Assembly (NCBI RefSeq): GCF_022201045.2
Contig: NC_068559.1
Location: 28,403,501 to 28,467,500, forward strand
Reading direction: 5' to 3'
DNA length: 64,000 bases
Source: Citrus sinensis
Taxonomy: Eukaryota; Streptophyta; Magnoliopsida; Sapindales; Rutaceae
The notes under the pieces were generated by a model. It did no database searches, was not told where the DNA came from, and saw nothing but the letters and a program-made list of their open reading frames with translations. The stretch's first letter is position 1. The number at the start of each line of letters is the position of its first letter. A program made the translations under genes and the position numbers. Below, piece by piece: positions 1 through 12,310 of this stretch.

Positions 1-3000
1 CGTCAAAATGAATGGGCGCGCGTGAACGTAATGATGCTCTATACATGTGTAGTTTTCAAATTGATCAAATCCTGTAGCTACCTTACGCGTTGCTACCAAT
101 GCCTGACTCAGTAACGTTAGCTTTAGCGGCATCGCCCAAGTCGCCACTGAAAAAATGCCGCGTTATTCGCCGCTTTGTTCGGGCGGTTATCGCTCATTTC
201 ATCGCCGATTCCTCCGCGGCCTTTTAGGTAAAAGTTTGTTGCATCATTCTTGCGGAATTTTTTACTCCCATGCAGTCATTCCCACTCCAATACTTAACCG
301 GCCATGAGCGACTCCTGTGCTGTAAAATCAAAAAGATGGACCAAGCATCTCTTTGTGGATCTTTGCTGGGCCTTATTGCACGTGTAGAAGCAAAACATAA
401 AAATTGATGCCGACAAAACGTTAAATACTGATCATGAGTCCACTAGCCGCTGAACCGTCAGATCAACTAAATCGTTAAGGGGGCCCATTAACTCATGTCT
501 TGCATTGGAATTTTGAAATGGTGGGCCAGAATTTTGAGAATAACACCTAAAAACTAGCCGCCAATAGTATTTTTAGAAAGTTGGATAAATACTCATAGAT
601 ATTCCTGTGCTTCACATGCGTGATCTCATTGTTTTAAAGAGTTAAAAATAGAAGGTGCCGCCCTAAATTTGAAAGTGGTATCTAAGTGGGTCGTCACTCA
701 ATCATCAAGGTCTACATTTTAAATTGATCCACATTTTAGCCCATTGCTTTTAAGACTTCCAGCCCAAGAAAAATCATTCGCCCAGCCCACAACACAACAC
801 ATATTTTGTTTTGATTTGCCAAAAAAATAAATAATCCTTTGATCTTATCTTCCGTTTTCACTTTTCACCGTCAAATCACACAGATTAGTTAACTCTAGAT
901 TCTATAACGAGACATTATCAGAATTTTAATATCCCAACAAACTCGTAAGTGGTGATATTTGACATTCTCAATTTATCTCATAAGCCTTTATTTTTTAATT
1001 AATTTTTTATTTTAAAATTTTTGTTTTATTAAAAATAAAAAATAAATATTTTTTTCTCACTCAATCTCTCAACAGATTAACTTCTCATCTCCCTCTTTTT
1101 TTAAAAAAAAAATTAATTCAAAATGTGAATTAAATACCAACTCTTAACTCTTAAGTCTTAATCAAATCCCAAATTAAAATTTCAAAAAAATCTTAAATTA
1201 TCACACAAAGAAAAACCATTATCATTAACAACAAAATCTACCACTTGTTCATAAATTTTAACAAAGCCTAATATGAAAACTCATTATATGCTAATTGATC
1301 TAATGGATTGATGGTGAAAAAGATATGTGACGAGGGTGATGGTTATGCTAGAGAGAGAGAGGATTGTCGAGGGGAGAGAGAAAATAAAAATATTTTAATT
1401 TTAATAAAGATAATTTTAAAAAATAATAAGATAAGGATTGGGGCTATTTGTACTCTAAAAATTACTCAGAACAATCTAATTGTACTAAAAAAATTATTAC
1501 AAAAGTGCCTATAATGTGAATTACCATTATAAACAATTGATTATAATTTGATACTGTATAATTACTTTGAACACTTATTGTTCAAAGTATAATTCTCTCC
1601 ACTCTTCAGCCAAGTTGGTGGTGGCCTAGAAACTGTGGGGGCTCTCCACCATCAAAATAAAAACAATTCTTTTCGAGTCCCAGAAACTCATTAGATGAGA
1701 CAAAGAATGAACAATCATTGCAAAAAGAAAACATCTTGTCATCCTCCTCCAAACTGTGCACCATATGAGCAATTATCCAACAATCGTAATTCATGATAAT
1801 CCTTCTCTTCAAGGTCCTTCTCAATATCAAATTATTGAGCACAGATAAACAAGAAATTAACAACTAAAATTGTCTTAAATAATTTGTTTACAACTTGAAT
1901 TCAATATATTGTTGTAACTTGTAAGTATATATTAAATTTTTTAAAATTAGGTGTAGTAAATAATTTTGTTGATGTTTTAAGTAATAATGTTAATTAATTT
2001 GAATAAGGATTTTTTTTTAAATTTTTAAGAATGCATAAAGTGAAACTTAATTTTCTTAAAATAATAAATGAGTGTACAAGATAATAAAATGTTTAACATA
2101 ATTTTTAGAGTACAACAAATCTCATCGTAAGATAAATTAAAAAGTAAAAAGTAAGGGCCGGCGAAACAATTCTGAAGATAAAAAAAATCATTACTCCAAA
2201 CTCAGTGCTAGAAAAAAGAGGGAAAAAGCCCAATGACAAGGCCCATTGGCAAATTTCTTTACGCAAGCATTAGCAAGCAACCAAATGTGACTGAATTGAG
2301 CATGGCTAAAAGTCAATGATGACCCATTGGAAAAATCTAATTTCATTGCTTGCTCTATATTTTAATAGTCAATTTGAAGCTTTCTTGGAAACTAAAACAA
2401 CATTCAATATAATGCCAGTTGACCCAAAGCCAATCTCCTTTATTTCTCACCCCTAACACACTCAAAAGAATATATATATGATGTGCAAAATAAAGATGAA
2501 TAAGAATCTTACACCTCTCAAATGAAAGTGAAAATGAAAGGCAAGGAGTATTCACAAGAATGAGCTGACGAATTATTTTTGCTTAATGGTAGGTGAGTAC
2601 ACAACCACCACCTTGAGTGACATTTCCTCTCGAATAATGAAAAGTGCATCAAAGTTTGTATATGTGATTCCTCATAATTTCATACACACCCTTTCTTGTC
2701 TTGGATCTTAAGAGTTGCCCAACCACTCCATATATTTCATTTCAATGCTCTTTGAAACGCCTATTGGAACTGTTCTTGCGAATAAGACACCGGGTTGATC
2801 GAAAACGTTGAATTATTATAAGGTAAAGAGAAATGTGACAATAATTGGGGCATGTGAGGTATGTTGTGTAAAAGAAGAACCTCTTTTAATGTAAAGGGAA
2901 GGTTGCATTAAACATTAGCAAATGCATTTACTCAAGAGCATGTTAACAAGTGACTTCAAGCAGGAATATTTATATATATTTAAGACCTTCTAGTTGAAAA

Positions 3001-3768
3001 TCTTTAGCTTTGCCTTATAAATGCAATACATGTAACATGCATAAGTTAATGTTAAAAACAGAGTTGGGCATGTAAATTGTAAAAGGAAGCTTCTCTCCTA
3101 ATTTTAAAATGGCACTTTTTTTAAGTGTTTCCCCATAAAGCAGAGGTGGTCCCAGATTCTTTTAGGAAGGCCGGGGGAGGGGGGGGCTGGGGGGGGAGGG
3201 AACACCCAAAAGTTAGAACAGTGAAATTCATTCAAGTTATATCTTAATTTAGAGACCAATTTTTGATTACTTGCATAAAGTACAAAAGTCTAAATTATGG
3301 CTAATGCTCTTTATAGAATTTGGAGTTCATGTTCTCTACCCAATGGACCAATGCTGACAGAGACAATTTAGTCCATCATCTTAGCTATATGTAAAACCAG
3401 AATTTCATGTTACCTGAGTTTGGTAATTATCATGGAAAATGCAATACACAAAGAAGAAATTTAAGGGAAAAAAAAATCAATGCTTCAAGATGAAACAAAT
3501 CATTACATCATGGCGAACAAAAACTTCCAAAGATGAAGATACTTTCTAAAGACTTCTTACAGCGCATATATGTATGAGCAACAAATGGAACATTTACCTT
3601 TGTAAGATATCCTTGAATCTGAAGCAAAAGAAAAACATAAAAGGCAATTCATCAAGCTTGTCTGTACACTCAAGATTTCTTGCATCCTGATGAAACTATG
3701 CTAAAAAAAATTTTCGGCTAGAGTTCAAAAACCCACCAGCAGCAACTCATGCTTGTGTTGCTCCCAAA
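1..3768. other. intergenic, no gene seen
   Basis: No reading frame here resembles a known protein and the longest are under 90 codons. The first 800 bases are less AT-rich than the rest and contain GGCCCA-type motifs (around 480-530), which are common in plant promoters, but no gene begins nearby. From 950 to 1600 and 1860 to 2150 the sequence is A/T-rich with homopolymer runs. A G-rich stretch lies at 3170-3200. Confidence 0.6.
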
Positions 3769-5352
3769 CTACCATCGCGAAAACTCTGCATCTCTAATCA
3801 CCTCATTCTCGACTGGAGCAGGAAGATTAAGGTCAATTAGACCATGCATCTCATCTAGCTCTTGCTTAATTACCACTGTTTTATCTTCACTTCCCCCAAC
3901 AAAATGGGACCTCTTGTGACCGCCTAAGGCTTGGCCTGACTTGAAAACCCTGAAGCAGAATGGGCATTCGTGCCCCTTGCTTTTCTTTGACCCCAGTCTT
4001 TTATCGACATTGGTAGACAAATTTTGTGCAATTGGGGTCTTGCCATTGACAGACTTGCAAAATTTACTATTAGGCATCGGAACAGGAAATGAATCAGTCT
4101 CCCTGCTGTTCTCACTGCTTTCATTTATGGATTCACAGCAGCCGTTTATCTTACTATGGCTGGCTGTGTGTCCCCATAGAGACCGAGGAGAGTGGAAAAC
4201 TTTGTTACATGTCAAACACTTAAACTGACTTCTCTTCTGAGCATTGTTGCGGAAAATCTGAGGACTTGAAGAATCATTCTTAGCTCTCTTTCTTGAACCA
4301 TGCTTTGTTGAAGCTCTATCTACTAAAGCAAAATCTTCTTCCTTGGTCAAATGCTTGCCAAATTCAGTTCTCTTGTTGGAACTTTTCTCAAATTTTGCAT
4401 CGAACTCCTCAAATCCAGGTCCATATTCCACTCCAGACTTCTTACATTTACCAGTCCTGATAAATCCATCAAAAGAAGCATTTGATTCGGCCTTCTTGGG
4501 TCCATTCCTAAAATACCCAGAATCAGAATTATCAGAAACATCATCGATTTCAGCAGACTTGAACTTGCTGTCGTTAGATTTGTTCATTTCCACAAACTCA
4601 TTACCGTTAGGGACACAATTCGCACCACTAATTTTCATATCTATTGACGATGACTTAGCCTCTAAAACCACTGAATTATTATCAGAAGAATCAGCAAATG
4701 AATTCAAGCCTTTCTTACAACCAGAAGAATCCCTCGACAGCATCATTAAACATATAGCCACCTCTTCTTGTTCTTGCTCAAGTTCTGAAACAGATGAAGA
4801 ACCATTTGCGACATCAACAGAGGAAGAGTAAGCACCCATGGTCATGTATCCAGTTCCTTTGGATCTCCTTGGCCTACTCGGAGCAGATGTTTCAGTATCT
4901 GATTCACTATCCATTACTAGCTTTTGCTTCAAATCACTACCCTCTAAATGAACTTGAAAACTTGTTTTCATCTTATTATCTTTCTCAGAGTGACAAGCCA
5001 TGTGACCACAAAGAGCTTTGAGCGACTGAAACACTTTACCACATTCTTTACAAACCATTTCTTGCTGTGAAGTAAGCGTGTTTGAATCAACAAACCTTCT
5101 AGTTCTCTTGGGATTCGCTCTAAGAACGTAACCAGATTGGCCACCAGCTTCAAAGCATGAATCTTTCTTAATGTTTCTTCCTGAGAAAATCTTGTCTATG
5201 TTGAGCTTGACTTCCCCTTCACCTTCAGCTTCAGCTGAATTCCCATTATTCATATGAGTCCTGATGTGACCACCTAGAGACTTGCCACATGGGTACCTCT
5301 TGTTGCAATACTTGCATACAAACAACTTCTTCTTTTGATTTGCTGCTTCCAT
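3769..5352 (-). CDS. C2H2 zinc-finger protein, four fingers, EAR repressor motif
   Basis: Intronless CDS of 527 residues. It is likely a nuclear transcriptional repressor of the plant C1-2i ZAT class. Four C2H2 fingers are visible: CKYCNKRYPCGKSLGGHIRTH (ligands C13, C16, H29, H33), CKECGKVFQSLKALCGH near residue 100, CLTCNKVFHSPRSLWGH near 380, and CPFCFRVFKSGQALGGH near 460. Only the last has the canonical plant QALGGH helix; the others are variants (KSLGGH, KALCGH, RSLWGH). The C-terminus carries DLNLP (507-511), an EAR motif that recruits TOPLESS-type co-repressors. The ATG at 5352 sits just before the first finger. Upstream (minus strand) a GTATGAG donor near 5427 suggests a 5' UTR intron ending shortly before the ATG. 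A ZAT1/4/9-like identity is likely, but the exact orthologue is not assigned. Confidence 0.93.
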   Translation of the reverse strand: MEAANQKKKLFVCKYCNKRYPCGKSLGGHIRTHMNNGNSAEAEGEGEVKLNIDKIFSGRNIKKDSCFEAGGQSGYVLRANPKRTRRFVDSNTLTSQQEMVCKECGKVFQSLKALCGHMACHSEKDNKMKTSFQVHLEGSDLKQKLVMDSESDTETSAPSRPRRSKGTGYMTMGAYSSSVDVANGSSSVSELEQEQEEVAICLMMLSRDSSGCKKGLNSFADSSDNNSVVLEAKSSSIDMKISGANCVPNGNEFVEMNKSNDSKFKSAEIDDVSDNSDSGYFRNGPKKAESNASFDGFIRTGKCKKSGVEYGPGFEEFDAKFEKSSNKRTEFGKHLTKEEDFALVDRASTKHGSRKRAKNDSSSPQIFRNNAQKRSQFKCLTCNKVFHSPRSLWGHTASHSKINGCCESINESSENSRETDSFPVPMPNSKFCKSVNGKTPIAQNLSTNVDKRLGSKKSKGHECPFCFRVFKSGQALGGHKRSHFVGGSEDKTVVIKQELDEMHGLIDLNLPAPVENEVIRDAEFSRW

Positions 5353-5907
5353 GTATTATTGATCTGATGACTTTAAGCACAAAAGAAAAATTACCCACTA
5401 AGGGAAACAAGATCAGTAACTCATACCTTTAACTCAAATCTTCAAGAATGCTGCATTTCGTAATCTTAGAGAAGCCTCAAGAATGCTGAAGAAACAAGAA
5501 CCAGAAAGAATCAATCAACCCAGATCGATGAGCACCCAAAGATTGAAACTTTTGCCTTGCTTTTACTACCGGTGGTTGATGATGATCAGAAGAAGAGGAT
5601 CAAATCAACTACCATTTACGAATTGAGATGTGACAGTTCTTGTTAATTACGAGATCCGACCCAAAGAGAAAAAAAGAAAAGGGTTAAAAAAAGAAAAAAG
5701 AGAGAAAGGCAAAGGCCCTTGAATCCCATTTCCAACAATTAGATATTATGACATACACAACAACTACTCATTTTTTTTTCTTTTTTATCTTGAATGTTTC
5801 AAATTCAATGGGGGTTCAAAAGAAGAGATTGAAATTTCAAAGAAACAGGCCGCCAATGATGGCGATGAAGAGGCCTAAGAAGAGAACAATCAAACCAAAA
5901 ACCATGA

Positions 5908-5939
<32 letters not shown>

Positions 5940-7924
5940 TCTTTGTTTTGTGTTGTGTAGTTGGAGGAGAATTCCATGCATGGAAGCAAAAGATTAAAAA
6001 GGGAAGAAAAGATAGGCAGCACGTGTACTCAAGTGAGGACCCTTCGCTGTTGAATTGGACGGTCAGGATTTTGAGGTCTTTTGAGGATCCCAAGGAATGA
6101 GGAGTACTAGATACATTAAATTAGCGAACTCAAGCATCCAAACGATGCCTTACTTTGTCTTGCTTGTAAGCTCCCTCACATTCACATACGTTCAAGTGGA
6201 AGGTCAGAATCTCCAACCGTTATTGCCTTGCTACGCCTTTCACCTTCCCACTCCCACTTTTGCAACCCCAATTAAACCGATTCCACCTATTTATGTACTC
6301 GGATCTTATTGTATAACGTTTTTGGTCAATTCTTTTATTTACAATCCCATTAACCAAACCAGTTTGCAAAGTCGTTGCATTTCTCAATAATTAATGTCCT
6401 CTCCACAATTAAAATATCAAGTACTTGAAATGGATACACAACTCCCTTTTAGTTTGGACTGCCGCAGTCAAGAACAAGAGATGCGATGGTATGCTTGATA
6501 TCCTCAAATAAATAGAAAAATAATAATAAAAAAATAATAATAAAGGTTTGTGTATTTATTCCAAAAACTTTGTGGAGGATTTACTTTTTATCTCGGTGTA
6601 AATCTTAAGAGCATCAGAGTCCTTTTTTCCCTACAAATTTAAGATAAAAATGGCACATGAATGTAACAGTTTCCACTTTCCAACGTCATGAAATTGATAG
6701 TCTAATTTTGCAGCTAAAGAAAAGCAGGTTTAGGTATTGGTTTTGGTCTCTCAAAAGAATTGGTTGTAGATTTCATTCAATGTTCAAGACTTCAAGTCAA
6801 GGCATCTTTGTAATGACCCTTATTTTGCTTTGTTTCCTGTGTCTACCGTGCAACGCATCTGCCTTGGTTTGGTTGGACGGACTTGGATTTTATAAACAAA
6901 ACAATGAGGTATCGAGGACCTAGCTTCATTGAAAGGTCGGACAGATACTACGAGAAATTGAAGTACCAAATGAGGTAACCAGAATTATTTTCAAAAGCCA
7001 TTGGGAATGATATCTTGGCAACGCATGAATCTCATGAGTCACAAAGAAAGAGAGATTAATGGGATTTATTTTATCAAATATTAGAGATTCTCTCTTCTTG
7101 GTGGTTAGATTGAATATGACCTAACGTGTATTTATGCTTTAGGTTGTTTTTATTCTTTGAGTAATTATCTCCGGAGTTGACCAAGTTTGAGTTGAGCCAA
7201 ACCAAGTTAATAAAATATCACCACTTTCTTCTCAAAAAAAAAAAAAAAATCACCAATTTGATAGCATTGACTTTGAAGATAAGAAGATAATTATACCGAT
7301 GAAACGAAGAATCTACACGTTACAGCCAAAATTATAACGCAGTAATTTTAATGACGGGTAAATGAAATGTCGCAAATACTAGCAACACTTTTTTTTTTTT
7401 TCCTTCTCTCTCTACTTTCTTGAATTACCACAAGAGTAGCATAATTCTTGTGGTGGTGGAGTTAAATTCATCCATACAATAAAGTTTTTTCAAATAAGAA
7501 AAGAAAAAGAGAAAACGAAAAGGAAGAATATACCTAATGTTCTTTTCGTCAAAACACTTGGATTCCTTTTCTCAATCCCATGTGTACAAACCCAACAGTG
7601 AGATAATTAACAAGGGTTGTTCAACAAAGTTAAATCAATAATATTTTTCCCAGTAAATGTGTTCCAGGTGTCGGTTTAAGGACCGGAATGCGTGTTGAGG
7701 TTTAGTGCAATTCAAAAACAACACTGAGATTTCTCTACGGGTGCTTCAACTTGCTGAAGCACATTTCATACCACAGAAGAATTTACAAAGATGGAACAAA
7801 AGGCAAAAATCTCCCATCATTCAGATAGAAGTTTTCTTCCATTAAAACCTTCACTACGAAAGTCTCAATCTTTGGCCATTTGGGGGAACCCATTAACAAA
7901 TTGAGACTCAACATGCTAGATGTC
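5353..7924. other. intergenic between two minus-strand genes
   Basis: Holds the upstream leader and promoter of the zinc-finger gene (5353 to about 6050) and the 3' flank of the ELM2/SANT gene (about 7740-7924). A CACGTG G-box lies near 6019. A (TC)n tract and a small hydrophobic frame are listed separately. 6100-7700 shows no supportable gene. Confidence 0.5.
5910..5939. repeat. (TC)n microsatellite
   Basis: About 15 uninterrupted TC units upstream of the zinc-finger gene. On the gene's strand this is a GA repeat, typical of plant 5' leaders and promoters. Confidence 0.9.
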
Positions 7925-9677
7925 TTAGTCATTTCTTGTCTTGGTATCCCAAGTGCCTTGGCCAAATATCTCTTCAATGATGTTGCATGTAGGCAGGAGC
8001 TCCACTCCTTTTATAGGGCTCAGGTATCTGGCATCCCAAACTTTAGCATCACAGGAATCCAATAAATTCATGTGACCAACTAGATCGTTATACCCATCAA
8101 GTCTGCCGTGCAAAGCTTTGCCGTGTTCCGTCCTTACTCCACTTAATTGCAAAGCATGTGCAGCATCAATTGCCCCACAAGAATCAGACATATCAGGCTG
8201 AAACTCAAAAGATGTACACGATTCATCTTCAACATTGAAATCATCCCCAGCGTCCCCTGGAATTTTATCCATGTGAGGAACTACAGCATCAAACCCACCC
8301 TCATCAAATGACTTTGCAATATTAGTGTCAGATACATGGTCAGTCCCACAGGTTTCTCCAGTTACCTCTCCCCCACCATCTCCCACATCACCATCACTGT
8401 CACCTCCGTCGTCGTCATCTTCATCAGAAGAATCCTCTCCACAGTCTGCATTCTCTTGATCAACAGGAGACTCGATAGCAGAGTCTTCATCTTCCTCTGA
8501 AATTCGAATTTCATCCGAACCGCCATACCCTCCATGCCACTCATCATCATCACTGTCAATTTCTAGTAGGTCAGATCTATTCTGAACGGCCCGCCTACGG
8601 AGTACAAAAACATTAAAATAATAGCTGACAATTTCTTTTTTGGTTCTAGAAGGGAACACTGCTGACAATTGCTTCCAGAAATTTCTACCCAATGAAAAAG
8701 GATTGGAGTAAACAACTTCATGGAAAACTTGTTCCTCTTCTTCACTCCATTTACAAGACACCTCCTCTCCCATGTCACATAAACCCAACTTTACAAATTT
8801 TTCATGGCCAAGGGATTTCAATAGCTTTTCCCGGGCTTCCATGACATGTTGTTGCACACATCTGATAGAGCCTTCATCCAGGCAGTCACAGTCCATAATA
8901 CCCCGTCCAACCTGGTCAATGTTGTGAGCAAACGAATTTGAGTCAGGCATTGGAATGATACAAGTCCCCATCCATTTTTCTTCATTGTCATTGTCAACAA
9001 CATTATGTGATCCCAGGTGAACTAAGGAATTGTTCCCACGCAACGTAGCTTTACCATCTAATATGTTCTTCCCCATGCTCCTGTCCCATGATGGAAGAAT
9101 AGCTTGATGATTTGGTCCAAGAGGAACTTGTTTTCTAGGAGAACGGTCCAACAGAGAAGAATAAGAATCTTCAAAAGGAACAAATGTTCTCCGTGGGTAG
9201 TCGTATTCAATATGTTCCAAGGAAAGAGGCGCATGTGTTGTAGAACCAGACCCAGCATCTTCCTCACAAGAACTGCTTGTGACCCATGACAAGGGGGCAC
9301 TGGTCTCAAAATCCTTGTCAACCAAATTCATCAGTTCATTAGCGACAGTACCATTTTCAGATGCCTCATGCCACTGATGTTCATAAAAGCCACTCCCATC
9401 CTCACCTAGTTCATATAAAGATAAGAACAGCCAATATTGAGATCAACTACAATTTCAACATCTTAATCAGTTAATTACAATTTATACCATCTGCGCCATA
9501 TACGCACATTCAGATATGGACTGCCATCTTACCCGAAGTATCATGTTTCTGAGAGGCAGCATCACAAGGACCAAACTCTGAAAATCGAATCATCTTATTG
9601 TTTATATCAAGCTGTCTGGAATGCTTATAAGGGAGCTCCTGGAACTCTTCATCATCAAAAGGCCTTTTAAATCCCAT
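7925..9677 (-). CDS. ELM2-like/SANT (Myb-like) nuclear protein
   Basis: Two coding exons, 9533..9677 and 7925..9405; the intron 9406..9532 has a GTAAG donor and CTAG acceptor, and phase 1 closes cleanly. The product is 541 residues, beginning MGFKRPFDDEEFQELPYKHS. An ELM2-like segment covers about 194-258. A SANT/Myb-like domain follows at about 265-320 (CKWSEEEEQVFHEVV, then FWKQLSAVFPSRTKKEIVSYY). An acidic D/E/G-rich region follows. In this plant family, ELM2-SANT proteins are nuclear and presumed to bind histone-modifying complexes; the exact role is unknown. A CAG acceptor 13 bases before the ATG and a GTAAAT donor at 10549 suggest a 5' UTR intron (9691..10549) that carries a MITE. The exon model is solid and the function is inferred. 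Confidence 0.9.
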
Positions 9678-9715
9678 TCTTTACCTCGACCTGAAGGACA
9701 ACCAACCAACATTAA

Positions 9716-10060
9716 GGCTCCGTTTGGTACAACTTATTAAATAGAGCTTATAACAGTAGAGCTTATACCAATAGAGCTTTTGGACAAAAAGTCATTGGGT
9801 GTTTGGTTGTCAATAAAAAAAGCACTTTTGAACTATTGAACTGTGTGATATTTTTTATATTATATATTTTTAGAAAAGTTCTCTAACCTCTACTCCCAAA
9901 AGCTTAAATTTTGGGCTTTTGCTAGTAGAGGTAAATTAGCTTATTTACGCTAAAAAAACTCTACTAAAAAAATAAACAAACACCATAAAATTTTTTAAAA
10001 AGTGATTATACAATTAAATAAGCACTTATGGCTCTTAAATAAGTCATACCAAACAGGCAC
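9716..10060. mobile_element. Tourist-like (PIF/Harbinger) MITE
   Basis: 345-bp non-coding element with terminal inverted repeats: the left end reads GGCTCCGTTTGGTA and the reverse complement of the right end reads GTGCCTGTTTGGTA. It is flanked by the trinucleotide TAA on both sides (9713-9715 and 10061-10063), matching the TWA target-site duplication of PIF/Harbinger elements. The interior is AT-rich with no reading frame. It lies in the inferred 5' UTR intron of the ELM2/SANT gene. Confidence 0.82.
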
Positions 10061-10710
10061 TAAGCCAAATTGAAACTTCAAATTTAGGTCATCCCCTTTG
10101 TGCATATTCTCAACCAGCGACCAAATATAAAACAAAATAAAAAATCCTTTTATTTATGCACAATGGCACAGCTAGGCACACTGATCCTTGTCAAACAAGA
10201 TGTTGCTTGAAATCAGTGCATCCACTAATTCAAACAAATAACACGTAGAACAAAGACACAATTGGGGCATTCTTTGAAGTATAAATGCACTATTAAAAAA
10301 ATATTCCAAAAATGTATTTGCTACGAAGAGCACCACTCACATTCCAGCACTGATAAATAAATATCCAAAAGAAACTTACAGAGACAAGTAAGCTTATCAG
10401 TATCTAAGTCTTAACAAACAAATAACATAATACATTTAGAAACAGAATTACATTCAACTCAATGAAAAAAAATTGCCAAATATCAATACATAAAAAGAAG
10501 GTTAAATAGCACTGACATATAAACAATTACAGTCAATAACAAAATTTACCTTAACAAGTATGCAAAATTCAAACTTCAAGCGACTTGATACCCTAGAGAC
10601 CTTACTTTAGTTGGGAACACACTCAATTATATCCGAAGTCTGACTAATTTGACGAGAAAGTACGTTTTTCCAATCGAATTACACAACAGTAAAAACCCCT
10701 AATTTTTACA

Positions 10711-10725
10711 GAAACCCTAACCCTA
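10711..10725. promoter_or_regulatory. telo-box motif (AAACCCTAA)
   Basis: AAACCCTAACCCTAG upstream of the ELM2/SANT coding region. Telo-boxes occur in leaders and promoters of plant translation and cell-cycle genes and can be bound by telobox proteins that recruit Polycomb. The function here is inferred from the motif only. Confidence 0.45.
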
Positions 10726-11000
10726 GATTCTCAATTGCAGATCAATACCACGAAATTACCACCCAAAAACGCACGAAAGAATACGAATCAATGAAAGAAG
10801 CAAAAGCCCTCTATGAATTTACAGATTCAATCAAACACTGAGGAATCGAAAACTTCGAAACTTTCGAAACCTAAATAACGAAAACGGATAGAGACTTATC
10901 CACAAAAATTGAACCTAATTAGGATAAATATTAGCATAGATCGAGAATCGATGCAAAATCCAGCAGATCAAGAGGTTATAATCGTTAATTGAGGAGATCG

Positions 11001-11015
11001 AAACCCTAACCCTAG
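11001..11015. promoter_or_regulatory. second telo-box motif (AAACCCTAA)
   Basis: An exact second copy of the AAACCCTAACCCTAG core, 290 bases further upstream of the ELM2/SANT gene. The repetition of the same 15-mer in one leader/promoter makes chance less likely. Confidence 0.45.
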
Positions 11016-12310
11016 AATTGAATGAAATTAACGGCCGGGAATAAAAGAATTATTGATCTGTAGAGAAGATTGAGAATCGAAAACAATTGATTTTACAGTT
11101 GACGATTAGATAGCAATTTCAGATTATAAAAAGAGATCGTGTTTTTTGGGGGGGGGGGGGGGGGTTGACGTAACGAAGAGACGCCGAGAAGAGAGATACG
11201 GTTCGTGTTTTTCTCTGTAAAGAAGGCGGTCCGAATAAAAGAACCCGGTTATTTTTTCTTGGTTGTGGGATCCTTGTGAATTCAGAGTTGGATCAGACTC
11301 CTCCTATTTAAGCTAAACCGGCCCATGTATAGGGAAATTTACGTAAAGCTCCCTACATTGCGTTATTTACTATGTCTTTCCCCTTTTTCCAAATTTGCCA
11401 AGGAATTTTTTGTATTAATTATTCGTATTATTATTAACATTCCTGATTTAGATGAGAGGAAATTTGTAAAACGACTAAAGTATCGAAGACAATTAATTTT
11501 TTTAAAAGTCAAAAATAGATCAAAGTGAAGATCTAAAACAATAAATATTTTTAATTTATGTAAATATACATTCCTAAACTACTTATTTCGAATTATAAAA
11601 TAACTAGTTATAGAATTGTGTCATGAAACATACGCCAACCATAGGCCATGGAAGTATACATAATGATAATACATTATTTTTTCAAATCCCATCAAACAAA
11701 TTTTATGTGCCATTATCCAATTATTTTAAATAATTCCAAGTAGCTAGGAACTATAAATTTATCATCAATTTTAAGTATCATTTAAACATAATTCCAACAA
11801 AAGGGAATTATAATTGAGTTGGTTTTTTAAATGTGAACACAGTTACTGTTTGCAAACATGCTTTATTTTAGCCCTGCCATTAACTAGAAGTCTGGAACAA
11901 AATCCTCTAATTCATTATATAAAGGTCCATCAACTCATCATGAGTCGCAGATAAATATTCATGAAAAATCCATCATCTCCAAGAAATTCATTGGAAAATT
12001 TAATAATGGATGAAATAACGACACGGTCAGGGATAAGACAGACAATCAGTATAAAAAATTTGCCAAGTTTCTGATTTCATTAAACTAATCCAAGTAGTGA
12101 ACAACAAATTCTGATATTCTACTGACATGGGATTACAATATAAAAATTAACAAACCACATGATATCAAAACTTGAAGATATGAAATGTAAAAATAAGATA
12201 TAAAAATGATAATTAAAACAAAAATATAGGATGATACTTAAATCTCTCAAATATCTATTCTAACACTCAACCAAGTCACAAGCCTTGCTTTGTTATGCTA
12301 TTTCAGTCTT

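Larger units (their letters stand above)
10064..12310. other. upstream leader/promoter of ELM2/SANT gene, then UGD 3' flank
   Basis: 10064-10549 looks like the remainder of an inferred leader intron, and 10550 to about 11220 the leader and core promoter of the ELM2/SANT gene. A 16-base poly-G run lies near 11149-11164. 11300-12230 is AT-rich with nothing recognisable. Confidence 0.4.

Noticed and set aside
4343-4831. 162-codon plus-strand frame inside the zinc-finger gene
   Set aside because: Antisense shadow of a long real CDS; composition follows the serine-rich minus-strand protein.
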